DNA from: Hyaloperonospora brassicae
Taxonomy: Eukaryota > Oomycota > Peronosporomycetes > Peronosporales > Peronosporaceae
Direction of reading: 5' to 3'
NCBI GenBank assembly: GCA_947650285.1
Contig: CANTFL010000289.1
Span: 1 to 64,000, forward strand
DNA length: 64,000 bases
Below, piece by piece: positions 30,409-42,005 of the stretch (position 1 is the first letter of the stretch; each line of letters starts with the position of its first letter). The notes under the pieces were generated by a model. The model was given only the letters and a program-made list of their open reading frames with translations. It made no database searches and had not been told where the DNA came from. The translations under genes and the position numbers were made by a program.

Positions 30409-31843
30409 CCTCTTTCGCTGGTGACGAGGGCTTGTATGAATCTATGGATTAAAAAAGGATGTCGTTGTCAAACGGCACCGCCATACAGGAACATCAACGT
30501 ATTCCAAAATGAAGGAAGAATACCAGCGACATGAACCGTTGTCAGGCGCTTGAACGAGAGGTCTAAAGCTGTTGGAACGAGCCCCGAAGCGGCCGTTGCG
30601 TCAGGTTCTGTCGTGCCTTACGACGCGCTGTCATAGATACACGACAGTGACTTGAAGCAGACATGATTTTGATTGATAGGATGCGAGCTGATCTTTCTTT
30701 GCCTTGATGGCTGACGCTGTAAACTGCATGCTAAATCAACTCAATACCTCTCACCGTTGTCTCGAATGATGCGATGACCATCCCGCTACTCATTGCATCG
30801 CCAAGACGAAGATACATGAACAAGGCGCCCATACGCCTGCTTCTTTCGTGTGATACCGGCAGCTCTCGTATGCGTGAAATGAGAAGACGCCTCGTGTCCG
30901 ACTCTGCATCGGCTTTCACCCACTCCTTTCGCTTCGTGTACCAGCCACGATACACGGAGCTGACACCGCTGCCAATACCTCTCGGGCAAAGACTACTCAA
31001 CAACACCTTTTGGCAACTCGGACATGGCTATCGGCCTAGCCAAGAATGTGAGGCCAGAAGTGAGCGACAAACAATCGAATGCTTTGTTGCAAGATCCAGC
31101 TGTCTTAGCGGTTGCATGGTAGCACATAAACAAAGAACTATCTACAGCATCGCTCTTCATTTGCACTCAAACACCCACGTCTGTGCATAAGGGTCACGAC
31201 CCGAAACTATGAATCTGCCGTGTATGACTAGGACTACGACCTTAGCATAGACATACGGTTTGCGTCGCGTTGTGAAGATCGACAGCGCTCATTTCCATGC
31301 GTAGAAGCTCAAAACGTGGATGATGACCGTTTGACGACCCTCCAAAACGTCGAATGACGAAAGTGAAGTCCGATTCTTGCATGATAACCTGCTGCAGCAG
31401 GCGACATGGAGAATCTTAGGTGGCTCAGGGCGCGTATCCCTCATGCGGTGAAAGACTTGAACCAAGCAGTAGTAGTCATTCAGCCAGATCATGGTTCGCA
31501 CGATATACGAGCAAGACTGAAGATACTTATCGAACGAATTCTGACCAGCAAACGCTTCCTTCGTAGCAGGATCTCCTCCACAACGATGGAAAGAGGAAGC
31601 ACTTCATGTTGTAGGCAAAGTGCTCACACTTCGCGGAGATGCGGGTGGTTTGATCGGCGAACGCAATAAGATGATCACCCGATCTAACCGCCCACGATTG
31701 CGGGATCGAAAAGCAGAGCTATTCGTGAGCAGGCTCAAAAGATTACTTGTCGGCAGCTACTTTCAGTGTGGATATCTGAGTCACATTGGGTGTAACGCAC
31801 GCGTCCAGTTGGATCCGTCTCGTTGGTTACAGGTTGCAATACA
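30409..31843. other. 1.4-kb stretch without a supported gene
   Basis: Only fragments. On the minus strand 30731-31006 has a protein-like piece (VYRGWYTKRKEWVKADAES; RRMGALFMYLRLGDAMSS) that ends in a stop but has no identifiable start or upstream exon, perhaps a gene relic. The rest shows no pattern. Confidence 0.4.
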
Positions 31844-32259
31844 TGTAACGGGGCAGCCCGTTACATGGAAATTGTCATTTGAGAGATAATGACAATAAAG
31901 AATATGAAGTTGAATATTCTTTGAACAATATCACCAATGGTGGTGATATTGATGGGTCGACCAAAGAGTCTGCTCATTGGTTGATATCTTGATGATATCA
32001 ACCCACCAATCGCCGCAAGACGCGCGCAATGAGTGGTGACGAGACGTCACCATACACTTAGTTAGATTAGTAAAATTAAGTTAAGTCAAACAGAGAGACA
32101 GTAGTTAAAAGACTTAATTATATTAATATAACAGTTCTACTTTTCCCAAAGACAGTGTTGCCTCTGTCTTACCTACCGCTTCCTCGGTTGCCTCGTGTAC
32201 GTCTGTCGGGCGCACCAAAACCCTTGCGTTAAGTTCACGCAAGGGTGTGCCCCGTTACA
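31844..32259 (+). mobile_element. Solo gypsy-type LTR, copy 3 (416 bp)
   Basis: TGTAACGGGG to CCCCGTTACA with a perfect 5-bp duplication, ataca at 31839-31843 and 32260-32264. It is closely related to the LTR at 2113-2503, differing by scattered substitutions and a short extra segment around 32150-32175. In the stem corresponding to 2141-2162 a C-G pair of copy 1 is replaced here by T-A, preserving pairing. No internal region is present. Confidence 0.88.
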
Positions 32260-32264
32260 ATACA

Positions 32265-32834
32265 CACCAAGTGTCACTCTTTTCGCTAAATCACGAATTT
32301 TGGCCGCTCGATAATTAGTAAATCCCACACACATCGGCACATAATTGGCTAAAGGTCTCTATTTTTCCTCATACTGTACCCTCGCACAGAGAAGGCCCCC
32401 TTTGCGACACCGTACAAGCCCCTTTTGATCGACTTCCTTTGCCGTTCGTCTTTCGCCCCTGTTGCCTGCACCCGCCGTTGTCTCCGCCGCGCTTGCATTG
32501 CCGCTTCCAATTGCTTTCGTCTCCCGTGGCTTGCTGAGCTGCTCGTGTACTTCAATGGTAACACCATTTGTTGCTTTCGCTATTACTAGTTGTCTGTCTA
32601 TCGCGTCTCGGACCGTGAGAACTTCCATTCAAGAGGTTTACAACTCGCGTCATTCTAAGTCAGAGGACTGCAGTTGCGTTGCTCCGAGTATAAAGGTACA
32701 CTTAGCGCTTCGGTACTTCCGTTCAAAACTCTCATTGCTCTGCTTGCAAATCCCCTAGAGTTGCCGTTTGTTCATCTTACCGCAGCCAGTCATCCGCGCA
32801 GACGAACCAAGTTTGCGATCTGCCAGTACTAATA
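32265..32834. other. Region upstream of LINE ORF1, possibly LINE 5' leader
   Basis: A minus-strand frame (32359-32628) is open but unconvincing. Position directly before the LINE ORF1-like frame suggests a 5' untranslated leader, which is inference only. Confidence 0.3.
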
Positions 32835-35800
32835 ATGAAGCCACACCCGGCGCCTCGCCGCTCTAAGTTCCATCATCAGCTACCAGCGGAATCTTTGCTC
32901 GAAGCAAGCAAATTTGAACTTGCTCTCCGTAACTTTGACGCTTTGCTTTCAAATACCCTAAATCTTTCTCCAACGCCAACTAATGCGGCGGAGCTGCATC
33001 GCACGTGGATTCCTTGTCCGTATGCGATCAAGCGCAAGTACCTCGCACAGGTGCCTAATGAGCTTGCGAAGGATGAACAACCACATTTGTGGAAGAAAGC
33101 TCGTCAGGCTCGTCTTTTACAAGACCTTAAGCTGAGATCTCAGTGGGGGTCTATTTTACTTGCACGACCTACGACATTACTTATAAGCTTAGCTTGGTGA
33201 AGCTTGATGCATTTATCTCGCAAATCATTATCACTAAATTTTCGAGGCACGGTTCTCGTTACGTTTTCGTTGATTTGGTCAGTCTTCCTGATGAAGTTTC
33301 GGACCGCGTGATTATTGATTGGTTTGCGGATTGTAATGCAACTCTACATGCGTGCTAACGACGTCCATGCGAATTGGCCTTCACTCGCGGTAAAGAATCT
33401 TTACTATGGACAAGACCAGGTGCTATCTACCTTTGTCCCATTTCAGGATGCTCCTCTTCGAGAGACCAATTTCTCGTCGTCGGATGACAGTATGTTGAAA
33501 CTTCGTGCTTGTTTTGTGAGCCACAAGGTGGCTCGTTATGATATATATTCCCCGCCCATTCGTCTTCGTCAAGACGAACAAGAATTCGCACGCAAGGCTT
33601 CTATTTCTACAGGATTTTTGTTTTCTGATACGGCTGCACCTTCCAGTGCCCCTATCAAATCTGGTCCTAAGAGATTCGCGTCGTCTCTCAGAGAATCCAT
33701 AGGTCGACCGCTCAGTGAATGTTCGTTCAATAATCAGCTTGATTATTTACTAATTTCTTGCGCCGATCAGGGTGCGCCATCGGAAACTGACATCTCTCCT
33801 ACTACTACCGTCACCATATCAGATGGCGAGGTTGCGTCGTCCATGGATGAAGACTTTGACAAGGCAGATTCCACTTCATCGGACTCCAACTTGGAGACGT
33901 TTTGGGTGAGGATATCAACAACTAGGAACTTCGGCATATTGCTCCTTCATGGGCCAATGCTGCTTCACTAGTTCAGCGATATACGGTCGTTCCGGCGCTG
34001 ATCTATTGAATCCAAGCCGATCAGCTTCGACTTCATTTCATAGAAGGTACATCACGGCCAGATGATCTTCTCAAGTAGACTTTCTATAGCTCAATACGGT
34101 TGGAAGATTTGAATTTGGATGTGTCTCAATGGCATACGACCTTGACTTTTGTCGTGAGGTGGGCGACGATACTTGCTTAAAGTTCGTACCGTTTACATCT
34201 GCTACCCCAGTCTATGTAGCCATGGTAACCCCGGTAACTCTGACTCACGATGTGAAAAAGATTCCATATCGTGATTTTCGAGCGCGTTGACTCGTTCTTA
34301 CAAAACTTGAGCACTTGTCCGCCGCTTGATCGACTCTCCGCGATTTAGGCTAATCCTAACGTTATACTGACGGCTATGGAGTTTAAATACGCCTGGATAC
34401 TCTCGCTCACTACCGAAGTAGATGTCTTCTCTTGGCTCACGCTCGGCTGGGAACTGGTAAGGTTCAAACAAGCTTTTTAAGGTGCTTGAAACCTTTGACA
34501 AGGCTACGACAAAGCTCAAGCTATTTTGGGTAATGTAGAGCCGATATTAAAACAAGATAGAAAGATATTTTTGTGAATTCTAGTTGGGCTTTGGTGCTCT
34601 ACATTATGGCACCTACCGTCTATCATGAGCCTCACAAGCTGTACATTCTTAAAGATGCGATACCTAATTTTCCCGATGATTTGACGATACTGATGAGGTC
34701 AATTTTCACGCATCGGCTGTCGGGCTTTACTCTTTTGCAAAAGACCTTCTGCAGTACGATACTGTGCCCAATTTTCAAAAGTCTTTAATTTAGGCTATTC
34801 AACCCTTATAACCTTCAGCAGAAGGATCCTTAAAGCCTTTCCTTCATTTCTAGTAAAGAGGCGTAGACCTTCAAGGCGGTTTCACTTAATGTGAATGGAG
34901 TGAACAACCCCGCCTTCAATCTTCTTAAGATCTGCTTTCAAAATACTAAGTTGTTGCGCTTCAAGAAACCAAGCTTTCAATTCAATATTCGCATCGTAAT
35001 AACCATTACTATCTTTATGCCGAGGACACTCACCCCTTTTCTTTCGGTCGAAATCTTCTTCGACTGGAATTGCGCCCCGCAATGGTGTTGTACTGTTTTT
35101 TACTGGTGCACACCCTTTCCCAGGTCTTTGCGACAAGACCTTGATTCATGCTAATGTTGCAATATTAAGCCATCGCTATTTGGTCTTATCTGTCATTTTG
35201 GGCACTCTACGGGTCTACGTTCACGGATTTTAATGGCCAATCCGTGCAGAAGATTGAAATTTATGTTTTAAATTATTTCGTGTTGCTTTGACGACTCTTT
35301 CGCTTTTAAGATTATGGGTGATCTCAATAGGACCTTCGACTTATCTTTGTATCAAGCTATGCCATGTTCTTCCTTTCACGACGCTGTCCGTACTGAGCTC
35401 TTCGATTGAAGAATTAGTCTATGCTTTATTGACTACAGGCGGATCGAATCCAGACAAGCTCGGCTTTACTGGCCTTAAGTCCAAGAACCGCATCGATTTC
35501 TGTCTCGCCAGCATCGACTTTTACGACAAGTTCATTCGATTTTACAGTTATTCACCATTTTCGTCCCGTTCTATATGAAGTACCTACTTTGAAGTCAAAA
35601 TTTTCTCGAGATAACCCGGTACACCTTCAGGGACATTGAGAAGGGACAATGTACCGATTCGCATCCGAGCATCAAAGTATTCTTGCTTGGCAGTCATTAA
35701 TGCATTACTTTGTGGTGGCTTCAAAATATCTTCTATTGTGGGATACTATCATACCATAGGGCGTGTGTTTCATCAGCTAAGGTCCACTCGGTCTGACATT

Positions 35801-35930
35801 CTCGCGTTTTTTACGCCGTCGACCGCCTTAATGGTACCAGAAGAGAATTTCTTTGAGGTAGCTATCGCCGAGACGACGCTTATCGTGTTCGTGCTCAAGT
35901 TTGAGCTGGCTCATTATCAGTTTTAGATGC
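32835..35930 (+). pseudogene. Decayed LINE-type (non-LTR) retrotransposon, 5' part
   Basis: ORF1-like coding runs from ATG 32835 (MKPHPAPRRSKF; PHLWKKARQARLLQDLKLRS) through at least two frameshifts (33143-33358, then 33315-33971; KLDAFISQIIITKFSRHGSR, VFVDLVSLPDEVSDRVIIDW) into an acidic Ser-rich tail. Further downstream come pieces of an endonuclease domain: IMGDLNRTFD near 35310 and KNRIDFCLASIDFYDKF near 35480, which correspond to the GDxN and SRIDxxxxS regions of LINE apurinic-type endonucleases. No reverse transcriptase YADD-like motif is seen before the similarity fades near 35930, so the 3' part is missing. Many stops and frameshifts show it is long dead. Confidence 0.6.
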
Positions 35931-35937
35931 TGAACTT

Positions 35938-36197
35938 ATGAGTCCAGTGACTGCTGCTCCCAGAACCGCCGCCTGCGAGCTGTTTAATGAACAAACTTCA
36001 TCCACTTCCAACTCTTCATTACTGGACAATCTCGTTTTCCAAATATCTCTGACAGTTTCAGCTGCTAGTTTTTCGTTATTTGTAGGACAATCACTTGGTA
36101 TCTCTTCTATTAATGTGTGTGCTGCTTCACCGCGCACACTTAATTTTCCGTCTGTCCAACTGGCATATTTCAAACCTGATTGGTGTGTGTAATCCAT
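35938..36197 (-). other. Unidentified open fragment inside the island
   Basis: A minus-strand frame of about 87 codons (MDYTHQSGLKYASWTDGKLS; KLAAETVRDIWKTRLSSNEE) has protein-like composition, lying between the LINE remnant and the ABC transporter fragment. No family recognised; probably part of another decayed element. Confidence 0.3.
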
Positions 36198-36357
36198 GCC
36201 TTCCTTTCAGGACATTAGACGAGTAGATCTTAGTCACAGTGCATTATCTCAAACATCATCCAGCTACATCATAATAATTCTGTGACTATTTAGACCTACG
36301 CGAGTAATTTAACAAGTCTACACATGATACCACTTGACTTCTCACCGGTACAAACGC

Positions 36358-37020
36358 GCCAGAATGGAAGTTCCTGCTTGCCGGTTCTCTCGGCGCTATT
36401 GTGACCGCGGCGGTGCTCCCAGTGCGGGGCGTTCTATTGGTGAACGTCACCGTGCTCTTTCTCAATGTTAACTACACCAAGGACCAGATGATGGACGAGG
36501 TGCGATGGTGGGCGCTTGGCTTCGTCAGTCTGGGAGGCATGTTTGCTTATTAGTGACTTTGCAGCATTACGGATTCGGAGTGGTGTCACAGGAGCTTGCT
36601 ACGCATGTGCGATTGGCCACGCTCAGTGCGATGCTGCACCAAGAAATCGGCTGGTTCGACTTGGACGAGAACTCTTCTGGTCCGTGTGTGTCTCGTCTGG
36701 AATCGTACTCTGTCATTCTGCAGGTCATGACATCTGCGAAGCTCAACCGACTGGCTGGTGAACTTCACCACGATCGTCATTTCGTTTGCAATAGCATTCT
36801 TTTACAGCTAACAGATGACCCGCATTTTACTTGCAAATGACCCACATTTTGCTGGCAGCCTTTCGCGTGTTGGTTACATCCTCGTTCATCCAGGCTTGGC
36901 AAATGGCGGGTACACCTGGTTAAAAGAAAACCAATGACGCTGATACGGTGGCAGTCTCACTGTCGTCCGAAGCAATCGGGTCCATTCGAATGGTCGCTTT
37001 TTCAGAGTCGTGCTTTTGAC
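36358..37020 (+). pseudogene. ABCB (MDR/P-glycoprotein type) transporter pseudogene fragment
   Basis: Three consecutive pieces in different frames match one transmembrane domain of a B-family ABC transporter. The first begins EWKFLLAGSLGAIVTAAVLP and continues to WWALGFVSLGGMFAY before a stop. The second contains LQHYGFGVVSQELATHVRLA, then LSAMLHQEIGWFDLDENSSG. The third, after a gap, reads NDADTVAVSLSSEAIGSIRM. These are the helix preceding EWK, the intracellular QDIxWFD coupling-helix region, and the AxxLSSEAIGSIRTV segment of the family, in the right order. Nucleotide-binding domains are absent. Stops and frameshifts mean it makes no protein. It is a captured or stranded host-gene piece surrounded by transposons. 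Confidence 0.75.
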
Positions 37021-38786
37021 TTTTTAATGTTTGTAAACATTATGCGCTAGAAAAAGAAATGTGTCGTCCATCAATAATTCTGCATCCAATTTATAGGATC
37101 TTTTGCATGCGTCCGTAATACGACCATGACCACCACTAACGTCCGTCTGTTTTTCATCAATTTCATTAGTACTTTGGTCGAACTCACCGCGCATTCTGTC
37201 CAACGTAATTTTATTGATCCCTGATAGCAAGCCCCTTCGTCTTTTTTTATCTTCCACGCTTTCGACTGTTCGTTTGATATATTAAACCTTGTTTAATGTC
37301 TTCTTGTAATGCCAGCAGTTACCTCAACATGACCCTTATTGCCACGTGAAAGCATTTGACCTTGCTTTTTTGTCCATTACATTTTCGATAATTTGAGATA
37401 TGGCTAACATTATGACCACATCTTCTTGACCAATATTTGCTTTTGTGCTAGCTTCTTTGACCATCTTTTCGCTCTCCTTTCACGTGATCGCAACGCATTT
37501 GTGACTTGTTGAAGTGTTGGTAAGGTTCCGTCTTTAGTTAGCAGGTCAAATTGCTCGAGAAGTTGACAATGTGTAACGGCGACACCCATTAGCACCATTC
37601 GTGGTATTTTTCATCATTATTTGGAATGGGATCTCCGCCCATTACTCAATATAATTGTAGTAAGCTTGTCATTATATTCAAGTCTTCCACCATCGACTCA
37701 CCACGATTATGAGAATGCTGATTTAACTTACGTCTTGATAATACTTCGAGAAAGAAGTCGCGCTAAGTCATATCAGCCACAAGTGACGCGTATATTTCAG
37801 CTGCCGTTGCCATTGATCATACCTTCGTTGCATCTTCATTTTGAAATCCGCGTAATTCTCGTTGGATTTTACCTTGTGCAAGCCGATCTCTCTCGTCAGA
37901 ACGCTTTGCAAATTTAGTTCTAAGACGCGTTAAATTATCGCACCAACAACGACACCCCAGCTTTGAAGCTCACCAAGGTATCGATTTGGGATGGCTCGGT
38001 TTAGCTCGAATAATTCCTCAAAGCGAGGTGGCTTGTTGCTTCCAATCATTACTCGATTCATATTTGCTTCAGGTTCAATACATGGAGCATTACTAATCAA
38101 TGTGTGTCCACCACAATTTCCTGTTCCACTCATTTTGATACCTTGTTATGTCGTACTTGAAATATCTGCCAAGGTTTTGGGCTCATGAGCGAACAGTTTT
38201 TGCGCTTGTAACAGCTAGCAGCACTCTTTGCAACGTAGCAGGTTAATTTTCGAGAAGTCATGAACAGTGTAGTATGCGTAGTAAAAAACAAAGCGATATC
38301 GTTTGTTATCCTTTGCATGCAATTGACGTGCGTGTAGCACAAGGAGGAACGCTTTGCACAAAAATTCAAACTGTTGACTGTCACGGCTTCTGCCAACCCC
38401 ATCAATCTATCACTCAATCAACAGGCCACACATGCTTGAAGTCGTTTGTCATTCTCAGACTATGTTTTTTATGACCAGGACGATTGTGACAGCTGAAAGA
38501 TTAAAAGTGATCTTCTCCATCCTCGATATTTTATAGACTTTGCTCATAGGACATAAAGGCCGACCTAGTGACCAAGCCGATTCCTGCAGTACAGGTCCAG
38601 CATTATTTGAATATGTTGTGCATAAAAGCGCTATGTCCTGCCGAGGCGAGTGGAGGGAGGTGACAAAGAAACGCATCTTTTGGTAGAGTGTCTGTGGATT
38701 AGACAATTGGTATGCCAATCACAAATAAAAAGGTCATTAATTCGATAGTCATAACTTCAGGCCTGGTGTTGACGTTCACTAGTACT
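37021..38786. other. AT-rich decayed region, minus-strand coding relics
   Basis: Short minus-strand frames with protein-like sequence occur at 37024-37257, 37410-37598 (LPTLQQVTNALRSRERRAKR) and 37930-38133 (PRFEELFELNRAIPNRYLGE). They may be pieces of one or more dead transposases. I could not name the family. Confidence 0.35.
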
Positions 38787-39299
38787 CAGGGATATGAGTG
38801 ACCGAACGATGTCAAATAATCCGGTCACTAATCGTAAGTGACCGAAAGCGACCATTGAACAAACGAAGCATCAAAATTGAATGCGACCAATGCGACCGAT
38901 ATACAAATGAAACGATAAAAATCATTTTAATTTCTGATCCCCCAAAATCATATTTATGCTTCTCATCAGAAGGAACTTTCGTCTATTTTCGTCGAGATCT
39001 CCATCATTTTCCTGATTACTCAGGTGGGTATTCTCCGTCTTCTTTTATTTACAGCTACTATCCTATAAGGGATCGCACATCTAAACTACTGATGAATCGA
39101 TCCAGAGGATGGTTGAGAACACACTTCATACCTGATTCAATTGGGTCTTGAAATGGCATTTGCACCTTCTTCAGGATTGTTTACAGGGGTATGAAACCAA
39201 TCGCATGTTTGTGCACCTCGCCAGAGCCTTCGATTAGATTTCTTCTAAGGTGAAGAGAGAGGCTCTATCACGTCTTCCTGCTACTGAAATCTTACCCAA

Positions 39300-40750
39300 C
39301 GATACAGCTACTTCAAAATTATTTGTCGGTGAATCCAACACCAGCACTTTTTTATTCGCGAATTGTTGTTAGTAGACAATTCATTCTTATCTAGAAGACC
39401 GCGCGATGATGACCTTGATCCAGCTATTGACAAAGAAATGAGAAACCCTCTTGAAATTTTACAAAGGCCGCATGGACAGCGGGGACTAATCGTACTTGAA
39501 TTCAGAGCACATTTAATATCTTCGGTTGACAAGAAAAAGCTAAATTGTCTTTGTGCTTTAGCAGTTTACACCAGCGATTTGCCGTTGTCGACATTTTGTT
39601 CTGAAGAATGGAAGGGATTTTACAATGCTATGTGCTCGGCGTATGAGACGCCATCTCGAAATGTGATCTTTAACCCCCATTAGATGATGAGTGGGCAACG
39701 ATCAAGCAGATTGTGGAGCATTACCTGAAAACAGCCATTCAGAATCATTTTTGCAACTTGCGTTGGCTAAACGAACATTACAAAGGATTCTGTATCAGTA
39801 TAATGATTGCCACTACAACGCCGATATTCTCTAAGGCTGTGGAGACAGGCGATAATTTTTCATACTGAAGAATTTATGGCGGCTATGATAAAGGAAGACA
39901 TTATTGCCGTGGGCGGGATGGTCGACTACACTGATTTTACGAGCCGTGGGATATCAGCTGTCGTAACAGATACCGCCTCCGCAATGAAGAAGGCACAAAG
40001 AACTCTCATAAAGTATTATCAAGCTTGAGAACACTACCTTGTCTGGTGCACACCTTGCATCTGGTAATCAAGGACGTTTTACGGTATGAATTCTTTTTCT
40101 CAGTAGCCGAAAATTGTCGAAAAGTGACTGAGTATTTTTTTAGTCACCATCACCCGGAGACAATTTTTAATAGCGCATGACAGCATGCAAAGTTCAATGC
40201 AGAAAAAGCTTATAGATTCCAGGCAATAGTAGATGGGGTTCACACTTTCGGATAATTATTGCTGTCTCATATGCAAGGCCAGTCTTCCATAAATTTGTGC
40301 TTATCGCTAGTGAAAAAGTACGGGAAAGGGAGGCTTACCCATGGGACAAGACCATTCTTTAACTCTCAAAGTCTGTCGAGATATAGAATGGCTTGCCATT
40401 TGTCCATCGAGTCCTAGAAAAATCAAAAAGATCATCGATTGTTTTTAGCGAAGTATCCACGTTGGAAGATGTTGTATCTGTTATATTGAGCATTCTCGCT
40501 TGAACTGTTCATGATCTTATAGCATGTGAGGAAGGAATCTTAGAGACAGAGGAACAATACACTCTTATAAGTCACCGAAAGATAAAAGGAAAGAAACCAC
40601 TAGCCAGGACCGATGGTCGTCTCAAAATGATACATAGCGACAAAGTTTTCTTACAGACTTGTTGGATCCCAGACACATGGGTCAGAGCTTTTCGTCGAAC
40701 CGGTATACGTGTGCAAAGGATTTTCTGAAAAAAGGTAATAAACGGAAATA
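39300..40750 (+). pseudogene. hAT-type (DUF659-like) transposase remnant
   Basis: Frames at 39363-39683 and 39807-40028 plus pieces up to 40740 recall a hAT transposase. The clearest run is SAVVTDTASAMKKAQRTLIK followed, after a stop, by CLVHTLHLVIKDVLR and FFSVAENCRKVTEYFFSHH. These correspond to the TDxxSxM, the CxxHxLNLxxKD and the following FFxxH segments of the catalytic domain. The N-terminal BED finger and the C-terminal dimerisation segment are not recognisable. Several stops and frame changes make it non-functional. It lies 0.5 kb inside the candidate left end of a hAT element. Confidence 0.6.
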
Positions 40751-41311
40751 AGGCATTGTACGCCAAGGTCATTATTCATTTAAATTGTTTTAAAGTCGAA
40801 ATGAAGAATTTTCCTTTCCTAACATCTGGCGTCATGTCATTGTCTATTCTCCAGATGTGAATTTGTTGCAGCAGATCAATTGCTTTTGCTGTCAAGATTC
40901 ACCTCCATTAAACATTTCGAGCTGATACAGAAAATGAAAGCTTGTTTATTTATTGCTTGGTATAACTTAGTCCAATTTTTCTGACGTAGATTGCTATTAA
41001 GCTCTTGTCCATACCATGAAATCTCCGTCCTCCGAAACGCTCCGACCGGGACAAAGCCAGTACGGAATTGTGTAATAGTGTGCAATTTTGTGTGCATTTT
41101 TGTGCTAGTAATGATAAGTGGACTAGGGGCTTGAAATATGAGTGATTGAGGCAAATTGATTTTCCTTGTGTGCGTGTTCGAAAGTTAAATACTACGTGCT
41201 GATCTGCTTCACTACATCGTGAGTTGTGCCGACGTGTCAATTTACCACGACACGTGGACTGTGGACGAGTTGTACATGATGGGGCTCCACTGTATATGCA
41301 CGAGCACCTGT

Positions 41312-41689
41312 GTCCATGTGTACTTATACGCGCGTTATTAAGTGCGCATTGATCGTTATGTTGTATTCAATGACAGGTAAGCAGCTACATGGTGGACTAC
41401 ATGCCGCCCGTGTGCTACCGGATGTCCTGTTCTCCGTGCGTAAATGGTGCACAACGCATTTGCTCCGTACGTGCAACCGTGTCGATGTGTTTATATACGC
41501 GCGTTATGACTGCGCATTGGTCGTTATGTTGTATTCAATGACAGGTAAGCAGCTACATGGTGGACTACATGCCGCCCGTAAGCACTGTGTCCATGTGTAT
41601 TTATACGCGCGTTATTGACTGCGCATTGATCGTTATGTTGTATTCAATGACAGGTCAGTAGCGACATGGTGGACTACATGCCGCCCGTG
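41312..41689 (+). repeat. Tandem repeat, three copies of a roughly 100-bp unit
   Basis: Units start at about 41312, 41481 and 41588 with gtc(c/g)atgtgt, share tatacgcgcgttat, a gcgcattg(a/g)tcgttatgttg core and ggtggactacatgccgcccg, and end at 41411, 41579 and 41689. The first and second are separated by an extra 70 bp containing ccgtgcgtaaatggtg. That same spacer sequence resumes at 46900 on the far side of the copia element, so the copia landed inside this array. Confidence 0.8.
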
Positions 41690-41709
41690 TGCTACCCGGA
41701 TGACATGTT

Positions 41710-41921
41710 TGTAGGGTGATATGCTTATTTAGTGGATGAACAATTGGATTCTGTATTCACATTTTATGTCTTCTCTTCTACCTGACACTTTCCCAAAGCC
41801 ATCCACACCACCCATTTTGCCACGCAGCCGCTCTGCCTTCCTATCTAAACGAATGACGCTAATCGACACATCGCGCCGAATCTCCACTCCACCAAGATAA
41901 CAAGTCCCTCGCTTTCCTACA
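41710..41921 (-). repeat. 3' LTR of the copia element (212 bp)
   Basis: Plus-strand sequence runs TGTAGGG to CCTACA. It differs from the 5' LTR at two sites near its left end (ttattt/ttattc and gatgaac/gatggac). On the minus strand it is preceded by the purine-rich GAGGAGGAG. Confidence 0.93.
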
Positions 41922-42005
41922 CTCCTCCTCGAGTGCGTTTTCGTTTTCGTCTCTTCCTTCTTTCATTGAGCTCCTTGAACACCCATAATCGTCCTTGATC
42001 TTTCC

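Noticed and set aside
41310..41618. Open frame through the tandem repeat as a repeat-containing protein
   Set aside because: The frame exists because unit length happens to keep it open; the third unit breaks it and no start context or composition supports coding.
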